64,000 nt of DNA from positions 1-64,000 of the forward strand of contig NZ_JBGCCH010000045.1 in assembly GCF_041261205.1 (NCBI RefSeq). Reading direction: 5' to 3'. The stretch comes from Catenulispora sp. MAP5-51 (GTDB taxonomy: Bacteria; Actinomycetota; Actinomycetes; Streptomycetales; Catenulisporaceae). Shown here piece by piece: positions 6,333 through 14,133 of the stretch. The position numbers were made by a program, and so were the translations under genes. The notes under the pieces are model-generated. The model saw only the letters and a list, made by a program, of their open reading frames with translations, was not told the origin of the DNA and made no database searches. Numbering within the stretch: position 1 is the first letter of the stretch; each line of letters starts with the position of its first letter.

Positions 6333-9300
6333 ATGCGCTGGATCATCGCCTCAAGCGTCCGGCTCGCGGCGGTCCTGGCGGCCGCCGCGGCCGTCCTGCT
6401 CGTGGTCGCCGTCGTCGGGCTGCGCCATGCGCCGGTCGACGTGCTGCCGGAGTTCACGCCGCCGCGGGTCCAGGTGCAGACCGAGGCGCTGGGCCTGTCG
6501 GTCAGCGAGGTCGAGCAGCTGATCACGGTGCCGTTGGAGGACGAGTTCAACGGCCTGGCCTTCCTGGACCGCATCCAGTCGGCCTCGCTGCCCGGGCTGA
6601 GCGTCATCGACCTCTCCTTCAAACCCGGGACCGACGTCTACCGCGCGCGCCAGCTGCTCACCGAGCGCGTGTCCCAGGGCCCCGCGCTGGTCGCGGTCGG
6701 AACCCCGCCGGTGATGATCCAGCCGCTGTCGGTGCAGGCCCGGGCCACGGCGGTGTCGCTGTCCTCGGCCACGATGGCGCCCACCGATCTGTCGACGGTG
6801 GCGCGCTGGCGGATCCGGCCGCGGCTGCTGGCCGTGCCCGGGGTGGCCAACGTCGTGCTCTGGGGCCAGCGGGACCAGCAGTTGCAGGTGCTGGTCGATC
6901 CGGCGCGGATGAACGGCCGGGGCGTGACGCTGAACCAGGTGATCAACACCGCCGGCGACGCCATGTGGACCTCGCCGCTGACCTTCGTCGAGGCGGCCTC
7001 GCCGGGGGCGGACGGTTTCATCGACGCTCCCAACCAGCGGCTCACGATCCAGCATCTGCTGCCCATCAAGACCCCCGCCGACCTGGCCGCGGTCCCGATC
7101 GAGGACACCAAGGGGCAGCCGGTCATGCTGCGGGACGTGGCCACGGTGATCGCGGACCACCCGCCGCTGCGCGGTGACGCGGTCCTGAAGGACGGCCCCG
7201 GTTTCCTGCTCGTCGTGGAGAAGCTGCCGGGCGCCGATCCGGTCAAGGTCGCCAACGGCATCAAGGCCGCCCTGGCCGAGCTCGCGCCCGGGCTCCCGGG
7301 CATCACCGCGGACACCGGCGTCTTCGAACCCGCCACCTATCTGCACAGCGCGCTGGTGCACCTCGGCTGGACCGCGCTGGCCGCCGCGGTGCTGCTGGCG
7401 CTGTGGTTCGGTCTCTGCTGGCGTTCCTGGCGAGTGCTGCTCGTCGCGCTGGCCGGGACCGTGCTGCCGCTGGCCGCCGCGGTGTACGTGCTCTACCTCC
7501 TGGGCGCCACGTTCACGGTGATGACGCTCGTCGGCCTGGCGGCGGCGCTCGGCGTGGTGGTGGACGACGCGGTCCGCACCACCGAGGCCTTGCGAAGCGC
7601 CGGCCGCGAGGAGGCGGATGACGCGGGCGACGCGGCCGGTGCAACCATCGCTGCTGGTGCCGCCAGCGCGGCCGGTGCAGCCAACGCCGCCGACGCGATC
7701 GATGCCGTCGTCGCCGTGCGCCGCCCGCTGGGCTTCGCGCTCGTCGCGCTCGTCCTGGCGACGATCCCGATCCTGGCGTTGACCGACCAGGCCGGCGGGC
7801 TGGCCCGGCCGATGATCGGCGCCTACCTGTCCGCGGTGGTGGCCGCGGCGCTGGTCGCGATCACGCTGATCCCGGCGCTGGCGCATTTGGTTCTCCGGCG
7901 TGCGGTTCCGCGTCGCCGGGTGCCTCGGCTGCGGCATGCCTATGACTCGGTCCTGGCCGTGTTCACGAAGAACGCCGCCGCGCTGTTCGGCACAGCCGCG
8001 GTTCTGCTCGTGGGCTGCGTCCTGGTCATCCCGCAGTTCGGGAGCCGGCCGCTGATCCCGGCGATGCAGGAGCGCAGCCTGCTGGTGCGCTGGCAGGCGC
8101 CGGCCGGGACCTCGCTGACCGCGATGCAGCAGACCGCGGCCTCGGCCGGCCGATCGCTGCTCGCCGTGCCGGGCGTGACCGACGTGGCCAGCGACATCGG
8201 CCAGGCCCTGCTCGGCGACCGTCCCGTCGATGTGGACTCCGCACAGACCTGGATCACGGTGTCCTCGAAGGCTGATTACGGCGCGGCCAAGTCGGCGGTC
8301 GCCCGGGTCCTCGACGGCTATCCCGGTGTCGGGCACACGCTGCTCACCTTCACCGAGGCCGCGCTGGCGGACAACCGCACCCGGAACGGCCCGCCGGTGC
8401 GGGTCCGGCTGTACGGCACCGACCCGGCGGCCCTGGCCACGACGGCCGAGACGCTGCGGCAGACGGTGTCCGGCGTACGCGGGGCGGCGGACGCGGCGGT
8501 CCGGACACCGGCGACGGAACCCTCGATCCAGATCGCGACGAACGTCGACGCCGCCGCGGCACAGGGGCTCAAACCCGGCGACGTCCGGCGCGCCACGGCC
8601 GTCCTGATCGCCGGCATCCCCGTCGGCAGCTACTACCAGCAGCAGCAGATCTTCGACGTCGCCGTGTGGAGCGAGCCGGGGATGCGCGGCGATCTGTCCG
8701 CGATCGGGAACCTGCCGCTGGACACGCCCAGCGGCGGCCAGGTCCCGCTGAAGGACGTCGCGACCGTGTCGATGCAGCCCGCCCCCGCCGAGATCGACCA
8801 CGACCAGGCCTCCCGCTTCATCGACGTCACGGCGGACGTGCCCGGCGGGGACGTGCGGGGGACCGTGGACCGGGTCCGGGGCGCCGTCAAGAACCTCGCC
8901 CTGCCGGTCGGATACCACGTCGAGGTGTCCAGCGACGTGGTGCTGAACCAGAACAATGATCGCAGAACCTTGATTTACGTGGCCTTCGTCGCCGTCGGCG
9001 TCTTCCTTCTGCTCCAAGCGGCGCTGCGCGGCTGGCGGCGGGCCCTGCTGCTGTTCTGCGCGCTCCCGCTCGCCCTGGCCGGCGGTGCGGTGACCGCGCC
9101 GATCGCGGGCGGCCCGCTGACCGTCGGGTCGCTGGTCGGCTTCCTGGCGGTGTTCGGTTTCGCGGTCCGGGCGGGCCTGGTGGTGATGCGTGAGATGCAG
9201 GCAACGGGTGCTGCGCGGAAGTCTGTCTTCCCGACCGTGGTGAGCGCCGCGGGGTGGGCGCTGGTGTCCCTGCCGTTCGTGGTCGTCGGCGACATCGCCG

Positions 9301-9461
9301 GGATGGAGGTGGTGCGGCCGCTGGCCCTGGTCGTGCTGGGCGGCATGGTGACCACCCTGCTGGTGACCCTGGTTCTGCTGCCGGCGGCGTACCTCCGGTG
9401 GTTCGCCGGCGACGTCGTGGATGACGCAGCCCGGCCGGCCGGCGGGCCGGCGGTGCCGTGA
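6333..9461 (+). CDS. Heavy-metal-type RND efflux permease (CusA/CzcA-like)
   Basis: 1042 residues. The N-terminus matches RND permeases: a first membrane helix (about residues 8-30), then VDVLPEFTPPRVQVQTEALG and EVEQLITVPLE, then the first periplasmic-type loop, a helix cluster near residues 340-530 with GVVVDDAVRTTEALR, a second large loop and a final helix bundle to about 1020. CusA/CzcA relatives export divalent metals or act in cation/proton antiport. In the helix containing the usual VDDAIV motif, the sequence is VDDAVRTTEA. An Ala-rich insertion (GATIAAGAASAAGAANAADA) follows at about 433-452. First gene of an RND-lipoprotein-RND operon, with a 4-bp overlap (GTGA) into the lipoprotein gene. 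Confidence 0.85.
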   Translation: MRWIIASSVRLAAVLAAAAAVLLVVAVVGLRHAPVDVLPEFTPPRVQVQTEALGLSVSEVEQLITVPLEDEFNGLAFLDRIQSASLPGLSVIDLSFKPGTDVYRARQLLTERVSQGPALVAVGTPPVMIQPLSVQARATAVSLSSATMAPTDLSTVARWRIRPRLLAVPGVANVVLWGQRDQQLQVLVDPARMNGRGVTLNQVINTAGDAMWTSPLTFVEAASPGADGFIDAPNQRLTIQHLLPIKTPADLAAVPIEDTKGQPVMLRDVATVIADHPPLRGDAVLKDGPGFLLVVEKLPGADPVKVANGIKAALAELAPGLPGITADTGVFEPATYLHSALVHLGWTALAAAVLLALWFGLCWRSWRVLLVALAGTVLPLAAAVYVLYLLGATFTVMTLVGLAAALGVVVDDAVRTTEALRSAGREEADDAGDAAGATIAAGAASAAGAANAADAIDAVVAVRRPLGFALVALVLATIPILALTDQAGGLARPMIGAYLSAVVAAALVAITLIPALAHLVLRRAVPRRRVPRLRHAYDSVLAVFTKNAAALFGTAAVLLVGCVLVIPQFGSRPLIPAMQERSLLVRWQAPAGTSLTAMQQTAASAGRSLLAVPGVTDVASDIGQALLGDRPVDVDSAQTWITVSSKADYGAAKSAVARVLDGYPGVGHTLLTFTEAALADNRTRNGPPVRVRLYGTDPAALATTAETLRQTVSGVRGAADAAVRTPATEPSIQIATNVDAAAAQGLKPGDVRRATAVLIAGIPVGSYYQQQQIFDVAVWSEPGMRGDLSAIGNLPLDTPSGGQVPLKDVATVSMQPAPAEIDHDQASRFIDVTADVPGGDVRGTVDRVRGAVKNLALPVGYHVEVSSDVVLNQNNDRRTLIYVAFVAVGVFLLLQAALRGWRRALLLFCALPLALAGGAVTAPIAGGPLTVGSLVGFLAVFGFAVRAGLVVMREMQATGAARKSVFPTVVSAAGWALVSLPFVVVGDIAGMEVVRPLALVVLGGMVTTLLVTLVLLPAAYLRWFAGDVVDDAARPAGGPAVP

Positions 9462-9919
9462 CCACCGCCGGCACCGGGCGCCGGTCCGCCGTCGCGGCGT
9501 CGGCGGCGCGCCTGGGCGCACTCCTCGCGACCGTCGTGGCCGGCGCCGGATGCTCGCGCCAGAGCGAGGCCGCCACGCCCGCGCCCGCGGCGATCCTGGT
9601 CCCGGTGCCCGGATCCGCGCGGCCCGTTGTGAAGCTGAGCGAGGCGGCTTTCCAGGCTGTGCGGGTCCAGACCGTGACCGTCGATGCCGCCTCGGCCGGC
9701 ATGGTGATCCCGACGACGGCCGTCATCTACAGCCCGGACGGCGCGGCCTGGACCTACGTGCGCCTCACACCGCGGTCCTATGTGCGGCGCGCCATCGTCA
9801 TCGACCACATCACCGGGACCGAGGCCTTCCTCAGCTCCGGCCCGGCGGTGGGCACGCCGGTGGTGGCCATCGGCGCGCCCGAACTGCTCGGCACCGAGTA
9901 CGGCGTGGGAGAGGAGTGA
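9458..9919 (+). CDS. Miniature RND adaptor lipoprotein
   Basis: 153 residues from GTG 9458, overlapping the upstream stop by four bases. A lipobox VAGAGC marks a lipoprotein signal at residues 1-31. The mature part begins with PVVKLSEAAFQAVRVQTVTV and jumps to VIPTTAVIYSPDGAAWTYVR, then ends in LGTEYGVGEE. These segments resemble the first strand region and the C-terminal membrane-proximal domain of RND membrane-fusion proteins (CusB/HlyD type), while the lipoyl and helical-hairpin parts are absent. It would sit on the outer face of the membrane and contact the RND loops. The small size suits a cell with no outer membrane to bridge (inference). Confidence 0.65.
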   Translation: MTTAGTGRRSAVAASAARLGALLATVVAGAGCSRQSEAATPAPAAILVPVPGSARPVVKLSEAAFQAVRVQTVTVDAASAGMVIPTTAVIYSPDGAAWTYVRLTPRSYVRRAIVIDHITGTEAFLSSGPAVGTPVVAIGAPELLGTEYGVGEE

Positions 9920-9942
9920 GGACCTTGACCCGTCCCACGGTC

Positions 9943-12900
9943 ATGCGCGCGATCGTCTCATGGAGCCTGACCTACCGGTTCCTGGTCGTGGCGGCGGCGG
10001 TCGCGCTGATGGCCTTCGGGGCGAGCGCGATCCGCTCCAGCGCCGTCGATGTCTTCCCGGAGTTCGCACCCCCGCAGGTGGAGATCCAGACCGAGAGCCT
10101 GGGCCTGTCCACCTCCGACGTCGAGTCGCTGGTGACGGTCCCGCTGGAGCTGGCGATGAACGGCATGCCCGGGCTGGACCAGCTGCGCTCGACCTCGGTG
10201 CCGACGCTGTCGTCCATCGTCATGGTCTTCAAGCCCTCGACCGACCTGCTGCACGCCCGGCAGCTGGTGCAGGAGCGGCTGGCCACGGTGCGCCCGACGC
10301 TGCCCAAGTGGGCCTCGCCGCCGGTCATGCTGCCGCCGGTGTCGGCGACCGCGCGGGTCGTGCAGATCGGCATGGTCGGGCCCGGATACTCCATCCAGGA
10401 CCTGTCCCGGCTGGCGCTGTGGCGGGTCAAGACGCGGCTGATGGCCGTGGCCGGCGTGGCCGACGTGTCGATCTGGAACGAACAGCAGCCGACCTTCCAG
10501 GTCCAGGTGGACCCGGCCAAGCTGGCCGCCGCGCACGCGAGTCTGGACGAGGTCGAACGCACCACCTCCGACGCGCTGGACTCCGGGGCCCTCACGTTCT
10601 CCAACGGCAGCGTCGTCGGCGCCGGCGGCTTCCTGGACGCCGGGGCCCAGCGGTTGCAGATCGGCCACCAGCTGTCGGTGTCCAGTCCGGCCGAACTGGC
10701 CAAGGTCCCGCTGGAAGACCACGCCGCAGCCGGCTCCCTGGTGCCGCTGAGCACGGTCGGTCCGGTCTTGCGCGACAGCCTGCCGCCGATCGGCGACGCC
10801 GTCATCAACGGCAAACCGGGGCTGCTGCTGGTGGTCGAGAAGCTGCCGTGGGGCGACACCCTGAAGATCACCTCGGGCGTGCAGGCGGCGCTGGACCAGT
10901 TGCGGCCGGGCCTGCCGGGCATCGGCTTCGACAGCACCATCTTCCGGCCGGCGACGTTCATCGACTCCTCGATCGACGGCCTGCGCACCTCGCTGCTGAT
11001 CGGCTTCGCGCTGGTCACCGTGATCCTGGTGCTGTTCCTGTTCGAGTGGCGGGTGGCCCTGATCAGCCTGCTGACGATCCCGATGTCGCTGGTGGCGGCC
11101 CTGGTGGTGCTGCACCTCGCCGGCGCCACCATCAACACCATGATCCTGGCCGGGCTGATCATCGCCCTCGGCGCGGTCGTCGACGACGCGATCATCGACG
11201 TCGAGAACATCCTGCGCCGGCTGCGCGAGGCCCGGGCGGCCGGCAGCCCGACGCCGGCCGCCCGGATCATCCTGGAGGCCTCGCTGGAGGTCCGCTCGCC
11301 GATCGTCTACGCGACGCTGATCATCGTGGCGGCCGCCGTCCCGGTGTTCCTGCTGCACGGACTGACCGCGGCGTTCTTCCGGCCGCTGGCGCTGGCCTAC
11401 ACCCTGGCGATCGTGGCGTCGCTGTGCGTCGCGCTGACCCTGACCCCGGCCCTGACCCTGATCATGCTGCGCCGCGCCCCGCTGCGGCGCGGACCCTCGC
11501 CACTGGTCCGGTGGCTCCAGCGCGGCTACACGGGCCTGCTGGCCCGCATCGTGCACCGCCCGGCCGCCGCCTACTCGATGTTCGCCCTCGCCGTCGTCGC
11601 CGGCGCCCTGATCGTCCCGCAGCTGGGCCAGTCGCTGTTCCCCACCTTCAAACAGCGGGACCTGCTCATCCACTTCGACGCCATCCCCGGCACCTCGGAC
11701 ACCGAGATGGTCCGCGCCACCACGATGCTGTCCCAGCGGCTCCAGGCCATCCCCGGCGTGCGCAGTTTCGGCGCGCACATCGGCCGGGCCCGCGGCGGTG
11801 AGGAGGTGGTCGGCATCGACGCCGCAGAGGCCTGGATCAGCACCGATCCCAAGGCGGACTACGACAAGGTGGTCGGGCAGGTGCGCGACGTCGTGAACAC
11901 CTATCCCGGGATGTACCGGGACGTGGAGACGTATCTCAACGAACGCATCGAGGAGGTCTTGTCCGGGTCCCGGCAGGCGGTGACCGTCCGTGTCTACGGA
12001 CAGGATCTCGACCGGATGCGCACCACGGCGACCGACGTCCTGAACCAGGTGACGCAGGTGCGCGGCGTGCAGGACCCGCACATGGACATCTCCGTGGACA
12101 CCCCGCAGATCCAGATCGAGGTGGACCTGGCCAAGGCCGCCGCGGTGGGACTGAAACCGGGCGACGTGCGGCGGCAGGCCGCGGCGGTGGTGGCCGGCCA
12201 GGAGATGGGCAACATCTTCATGAACAGCGAGGTCTACGGCGTCTACGTCTGGAGCGTCCCGGCGGCCCGCGGCAGCACGAGCGCGATCGCGGACATGCCC
12301 CTGAGTACCCCCGCCGGCAACCAGGTCCGGCTCGGCGACATCGCCGCGGTCAGCATGCGCAGCGACCCCTACCGCGTGACGCGCGACGGGAACTCCCGCT
12401 ATCTGGACGTGAGCACCGACGTGAAGGGACGCGACCTCGGAGCCGTCGCCAACGACATCCGCAAACGGCTGGGCACCGTCGCGATGCCGGCCGGAATGCA
12501 CTACGCGCTCCTCGGCGAGTACAAGGAGCGGCAGAGCGCCCAACGCACACTGCTCACCGCGGCGATCGCGGCCGGCATCGCGATCCTGCTGCTGCTCCAG
12601 CTCTCTTTCAACTCCTGGCGCCTGGCCGCGCTGCTGTTCGTGACCCTCCCGATGGCCCTGGTGGGCGGCATCATCGCGATCGCCATGGGCGGCGCCGTCA
12701 TCACCATCGGCGCCCTGGTCGGCTTCTTCACGGTGTTCGGCATCGCCGCCCGCAACGGCATCCTGCTGATCAACCACTGCCAGCACCTCGAACACCGCGA
12801 GGGCATGGACTTCGGCCCGGAGCTGGTGGTCCGCGGCGCGCGCGAGCGGCTCTCACCCATCTTGATGACCTCGCTGGCCACCGGCCTGGCCCTGGTCCCG

Positions 12901-13065
12901 CTGGTGGTGCGCGGCAACCTGCCGGGCCACGAGATCGAGTACCCGCTGGCGGTGGTGATCCTGGGCGGGCTGGCCACCTCGACGCTGCTGACGTTGTTCG
13001 TCGTGCCCTCGCTGTATCTGCGGTTCGGGCACGGGCACGGGCACCGGCGGCGTGAGCGGTCGTGA
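9943..13065 (+). CDS. Heavy-metal-type RND efflux permease (CusA/CzcA-like)
   Basis: 1040 residues from ATG 9943, chosen because MRAIVSWSLTYRFLVV aligns with the RND N-terminus; TTG 9925 and GTG 9916 have better ribosome sites (GAGGAG), so the true start may be slightly upstream. Motifs include VDVFPEFAPPQVEIQTES, LVTVPLE, GAVVDDAIIDVENILRRLRE (the canonical RND helix-4 signature) and a GFFTVFGIAARNGILL segment near the C-terminus. It is closer to the family consensus than the permease at 6333-9461. The last residues are GHGHGHRRRERS, His-rich. It probably forms a mixed or alternative pump with the first permease and the small lipoprotein. Confidence 0.87.
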   Translation: MRAIVSWSLTYRFLVVAAAVALMAFGASAIRSSAVDVFPEFAPPQVEIQTESLGLSTSDVESLVTVPLELAMNGMPGLDQLRSTSVPTLSSIVMVFKPSTDLLHARQLVQERLATVRPTLPKWASPPVMLPPVSATARVVQIGMVGPGYSIQDLSRLALWRVKTRLMAVAGVADVSIWNEQQPTFQVQVDPAKLAAAHASLDEVERTTSDALDSGALTFSNGSVVGAGGFLDAGAQRLQIGHQLSVSSPAELAKVPLEDHAAAGSLVPLSTVGPVLRDSLPPIGDAVINGKPGLLLVVEKLPWGDTLKITSGVQAALDQLRPGLPGIGFDSTIFRPATFIDSSIDGLRTSLLIGFALVTVILVLFLFEWRVALISLLTIPMSLVAALVVLHLAGATINTMILAGLIIALGAVVDDAIIDVENILRRLREARAAGSPTPAARIILEASLEVRSPIVYATLIIVAAAVPVFLLHGLTAAFFRPLALAYTLAIVASLCVALTLTPALTLIMLRRAPLRRGPSPLVRWLQRGYTGLLARIVHRPAAAYSMFALAVVAGALIVPQLGQSLFPTFKQRDLLIHFDAIPGTSDTEMVRATTMLSQRLQAIPGVRSFGAHIGRARGGEEVVGIDAAEAWISTDPKADYDKVVGQVRDVVNTYPGMYRDVETYLNERIEEVLSGSRQAVTVRVYGQDLDRMRTTATDVLNQVTQVRGVQDPHMDISVDTPQIQIEVDLAKAAAVGLKPGDVRRQAAAVVAGQEMGNIFMNSEVYGVYVWSVPAARGSTSAIADMPLSTPAGNQVRLGDIAAVSMRSDPYRVTRDGNSRYLDVSTDVKGRDLGAVANDIRKRLGTVAMPAGMHYALLGEYKERQSAQRTLLTAAIAAGIAILLLLQLSFNSWRLAALLFVTLPMALVGGIIAIAMGGAVITIGALVGFFTVFGIAARNGILLINHCQHLEHREGMDFGPELVVRGARERLSPILMTSLATGLALVPLVVRGNLPGHEIEYPLAVVILGGLATSTLLTLFVVPSLYLRFGHGHGHRRRERS

Positions 13066-13199
13066 GGCGCCGGCTTGACAGAGAAGGCACCTGAATGGCG
13101 GACATCGTGGGCCCACCTGTGTCTGTGGCCTCCGAAAAGGCCTACATTCTTCTATGTCAAGTCATGATCGAACATCTATGCGTAGAGATGGAGCAGGCC

Positions 13200-13595
13200 A
13201 TGACCGAACACCCGCACATCGCTCTCGTCCGCCGCGGCTACGAGGCCTTCAACAAGGGTGACGTGGACACCCTGAGACAGATCATCGCCAATGACTGCGT
13301 CCAGCACGTCGGCGGGGACAGCCAGGTCTCCGGCGAGTTCAAGGGCGTCGACGCCATGCTCGCCTACTACGGGCAGCTGGCCGAACTCACCGGCGGCACC
13401 TTCCGCGCCGAGCCGGAGCTGTACTCCACGGACGGAAACGGACACGTCATCGTCGTCCACCACCTCACCGCCACCCGCGGCGACAAGTCGCTCGACCAGC
13501 GGGGCGCGCTGCTCTTCCAGATCACCGGCGACAAGGCCGTCGACCTGCTGCAGTGTGACGTGGACCTCGAGGAGTCCGACCGGTTCTGGAGCTGA
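13200..13595 (+). CDS. SnoaL-like (NTF2-fold) protein
   Basis: 131 residues from ATG 13200, preceded by GGAG six bases upstream. An upstream in-frame ATG at 13095 has its own GAAGG, but the added 35 residues do not look like a protein of this family. MTEHPHIALVRRGYEAFNKG and the DxxxLRQIIANDCVQHVGG and FKGVDAMLAYYGQLAELTGG segments are typical of SnoaL-like NTF2-fold proteins. Family members are polyketide cyclases, isomerases or stress-associated proteins of unknown substrate; no catalytic pair can be assigned here. Ends in a hairpin terminator facing the convergent small secreted gene. Confidence 0.75.
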   Translation: MTEHPHIALVRRGYEAFNKGDVDTLRQIIANDCVQHVGGDSQVSGEFKGVDAMLAYYGQLAELTGGTFRAEPELYSTDGNGHVIVVHHLTATRGDKSLDQRGALLFQITGDKAVDLLQCDVDLEESDRFWS

Positions 13596-13616
13596 GCGCC
13601 GCACCGGTCGCCAAGC

Positions 13617-13651
13617 GGCCGGCGTCCAGGGGCGGGACCCGGACGCCGGCC
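13617..13651. terminator. Bidirectional hairpin terminator
   Basis: A perfect 11-bp stem, GGCCGGCGTCC at 13617-13627 and its complement at 13641-13651, with a 13-base loop between two convergent genes. Confidence 0.7.
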
Positions 13652-13656
13652 GGCGA

Positions 13657-13938
13657 TCACCGGACTTCCACGCAGTCGGCGGCGATCTGCTCCCACCACG
13701 AGCCGTCGGGGAACTGGCCGTAGGTGTAGACCCACTGGCCCACGGTCACGTTGCCGACCATGTCCTCGCGCGCCGCGATGTAGGCGTCGTTGTGCGTGGC
13801 GCCGGTGCCGTAGCCGTAGCAGGCCCAGCCGTGCGTGTAGGCGGGCGCCGCCGCGTCCGCCGTCGACGCCGCCAGCACCGGGGTGACGGCCACGGCCGCG
13901 AGCACGGCCGCGCCGACCAGCGCCTTCTTGATGCGCAT
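13657..13938 (-). CDS. Small secreted protein, function unknown
   Basis: 93 residues from ATG 13938, with GGAGGA seven bases upstream. A signal peptide covers residues 1-30 (MRIKKALVGAAVLAAVAVTP, ending ADAA). The mature 60 residues contain two cysteines (WACYGYG and ADCVEV) that could form one disulfide, and several aromatic residues (GQWVYTYG, GSWWEQ). No family recognised. It is divergent from the ATPase regulator gene, sharing the region with AGTCTC repeats. Confidence 0.65.
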   Translation of the reverse strand: MRIKKALVGAAVLAAVAVTPVLAASTADAAAPAYTHGWACYGYGTGATHNDAYIAAREDMVGNVTVGQWVYTYGQFPDGSWWEQIAADCVEVR

Positions 13939-14013
13939 GGGGATCCTCCATTCCGGGCCCGCCGCGCGGTCGCGGGGGCCTGCCTCCATTACGGCACCGG
14001 AGGGCGGCTGCGA

Positions 14014-14071
14014 AGTCTCACAGGAGTCTCAAAAGCCGGGAGTCTCCAAAGTCAGGAGTCTCAAAAGCCGG
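14014..14071. repeat. AGTCTC direct repeats, including a 19-bp duplicated unit
   Basis: CAGGAGTCTCAAAAGCCGG occurs at 14021-14039 and exactly again at 14053-14071. The core AGTCTC occurs at 14014, 14025, 14041 and 14057, with spacings of 11, 16 and 16 bases. They lie about 60-120 bases before the ATPase/HTH regulator start and could be iterated protein-binding sites (inference). Confidence 0.65.
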
Positions 14072-14133
14072 TGATTCATAGCCCTGACTTGTCCCGCTAT
14101 CCGGCCGCACCTTCCTCTGCTACGGTCCGGATT

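Noticed and set aside
6351-9521. A 1056-codon open frame on the minus strand opposite the first RND gene
   Set aside because: Its product is His/Gly/Arg/Gln-rich with no domain likeness; it mirrors the codon bias of the plus-strand RND gene, which has clear family motifs.
9958-12795. A 945-codon minus-strand frame opposite the second RND gene
   Set aside because: Low-complexity HRDxGQ-type composition; an antisense shadow of a well-supported RND permease.
13095-13199. Longer N-terminus for the SnoaL-like protein from ATG 13095
   Set aside because: It has a fair ribosome site, but the added residues are not family-like and a better spaced GGAG precedes ATG 13200; kept as an alternative only.
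14021-14071. The duplicated 19-mer considered as a two-unit CRISPR array
   Set aside because: The spacer is only 13 bases and itself contains the AGTCTC core; no cas genes are present.
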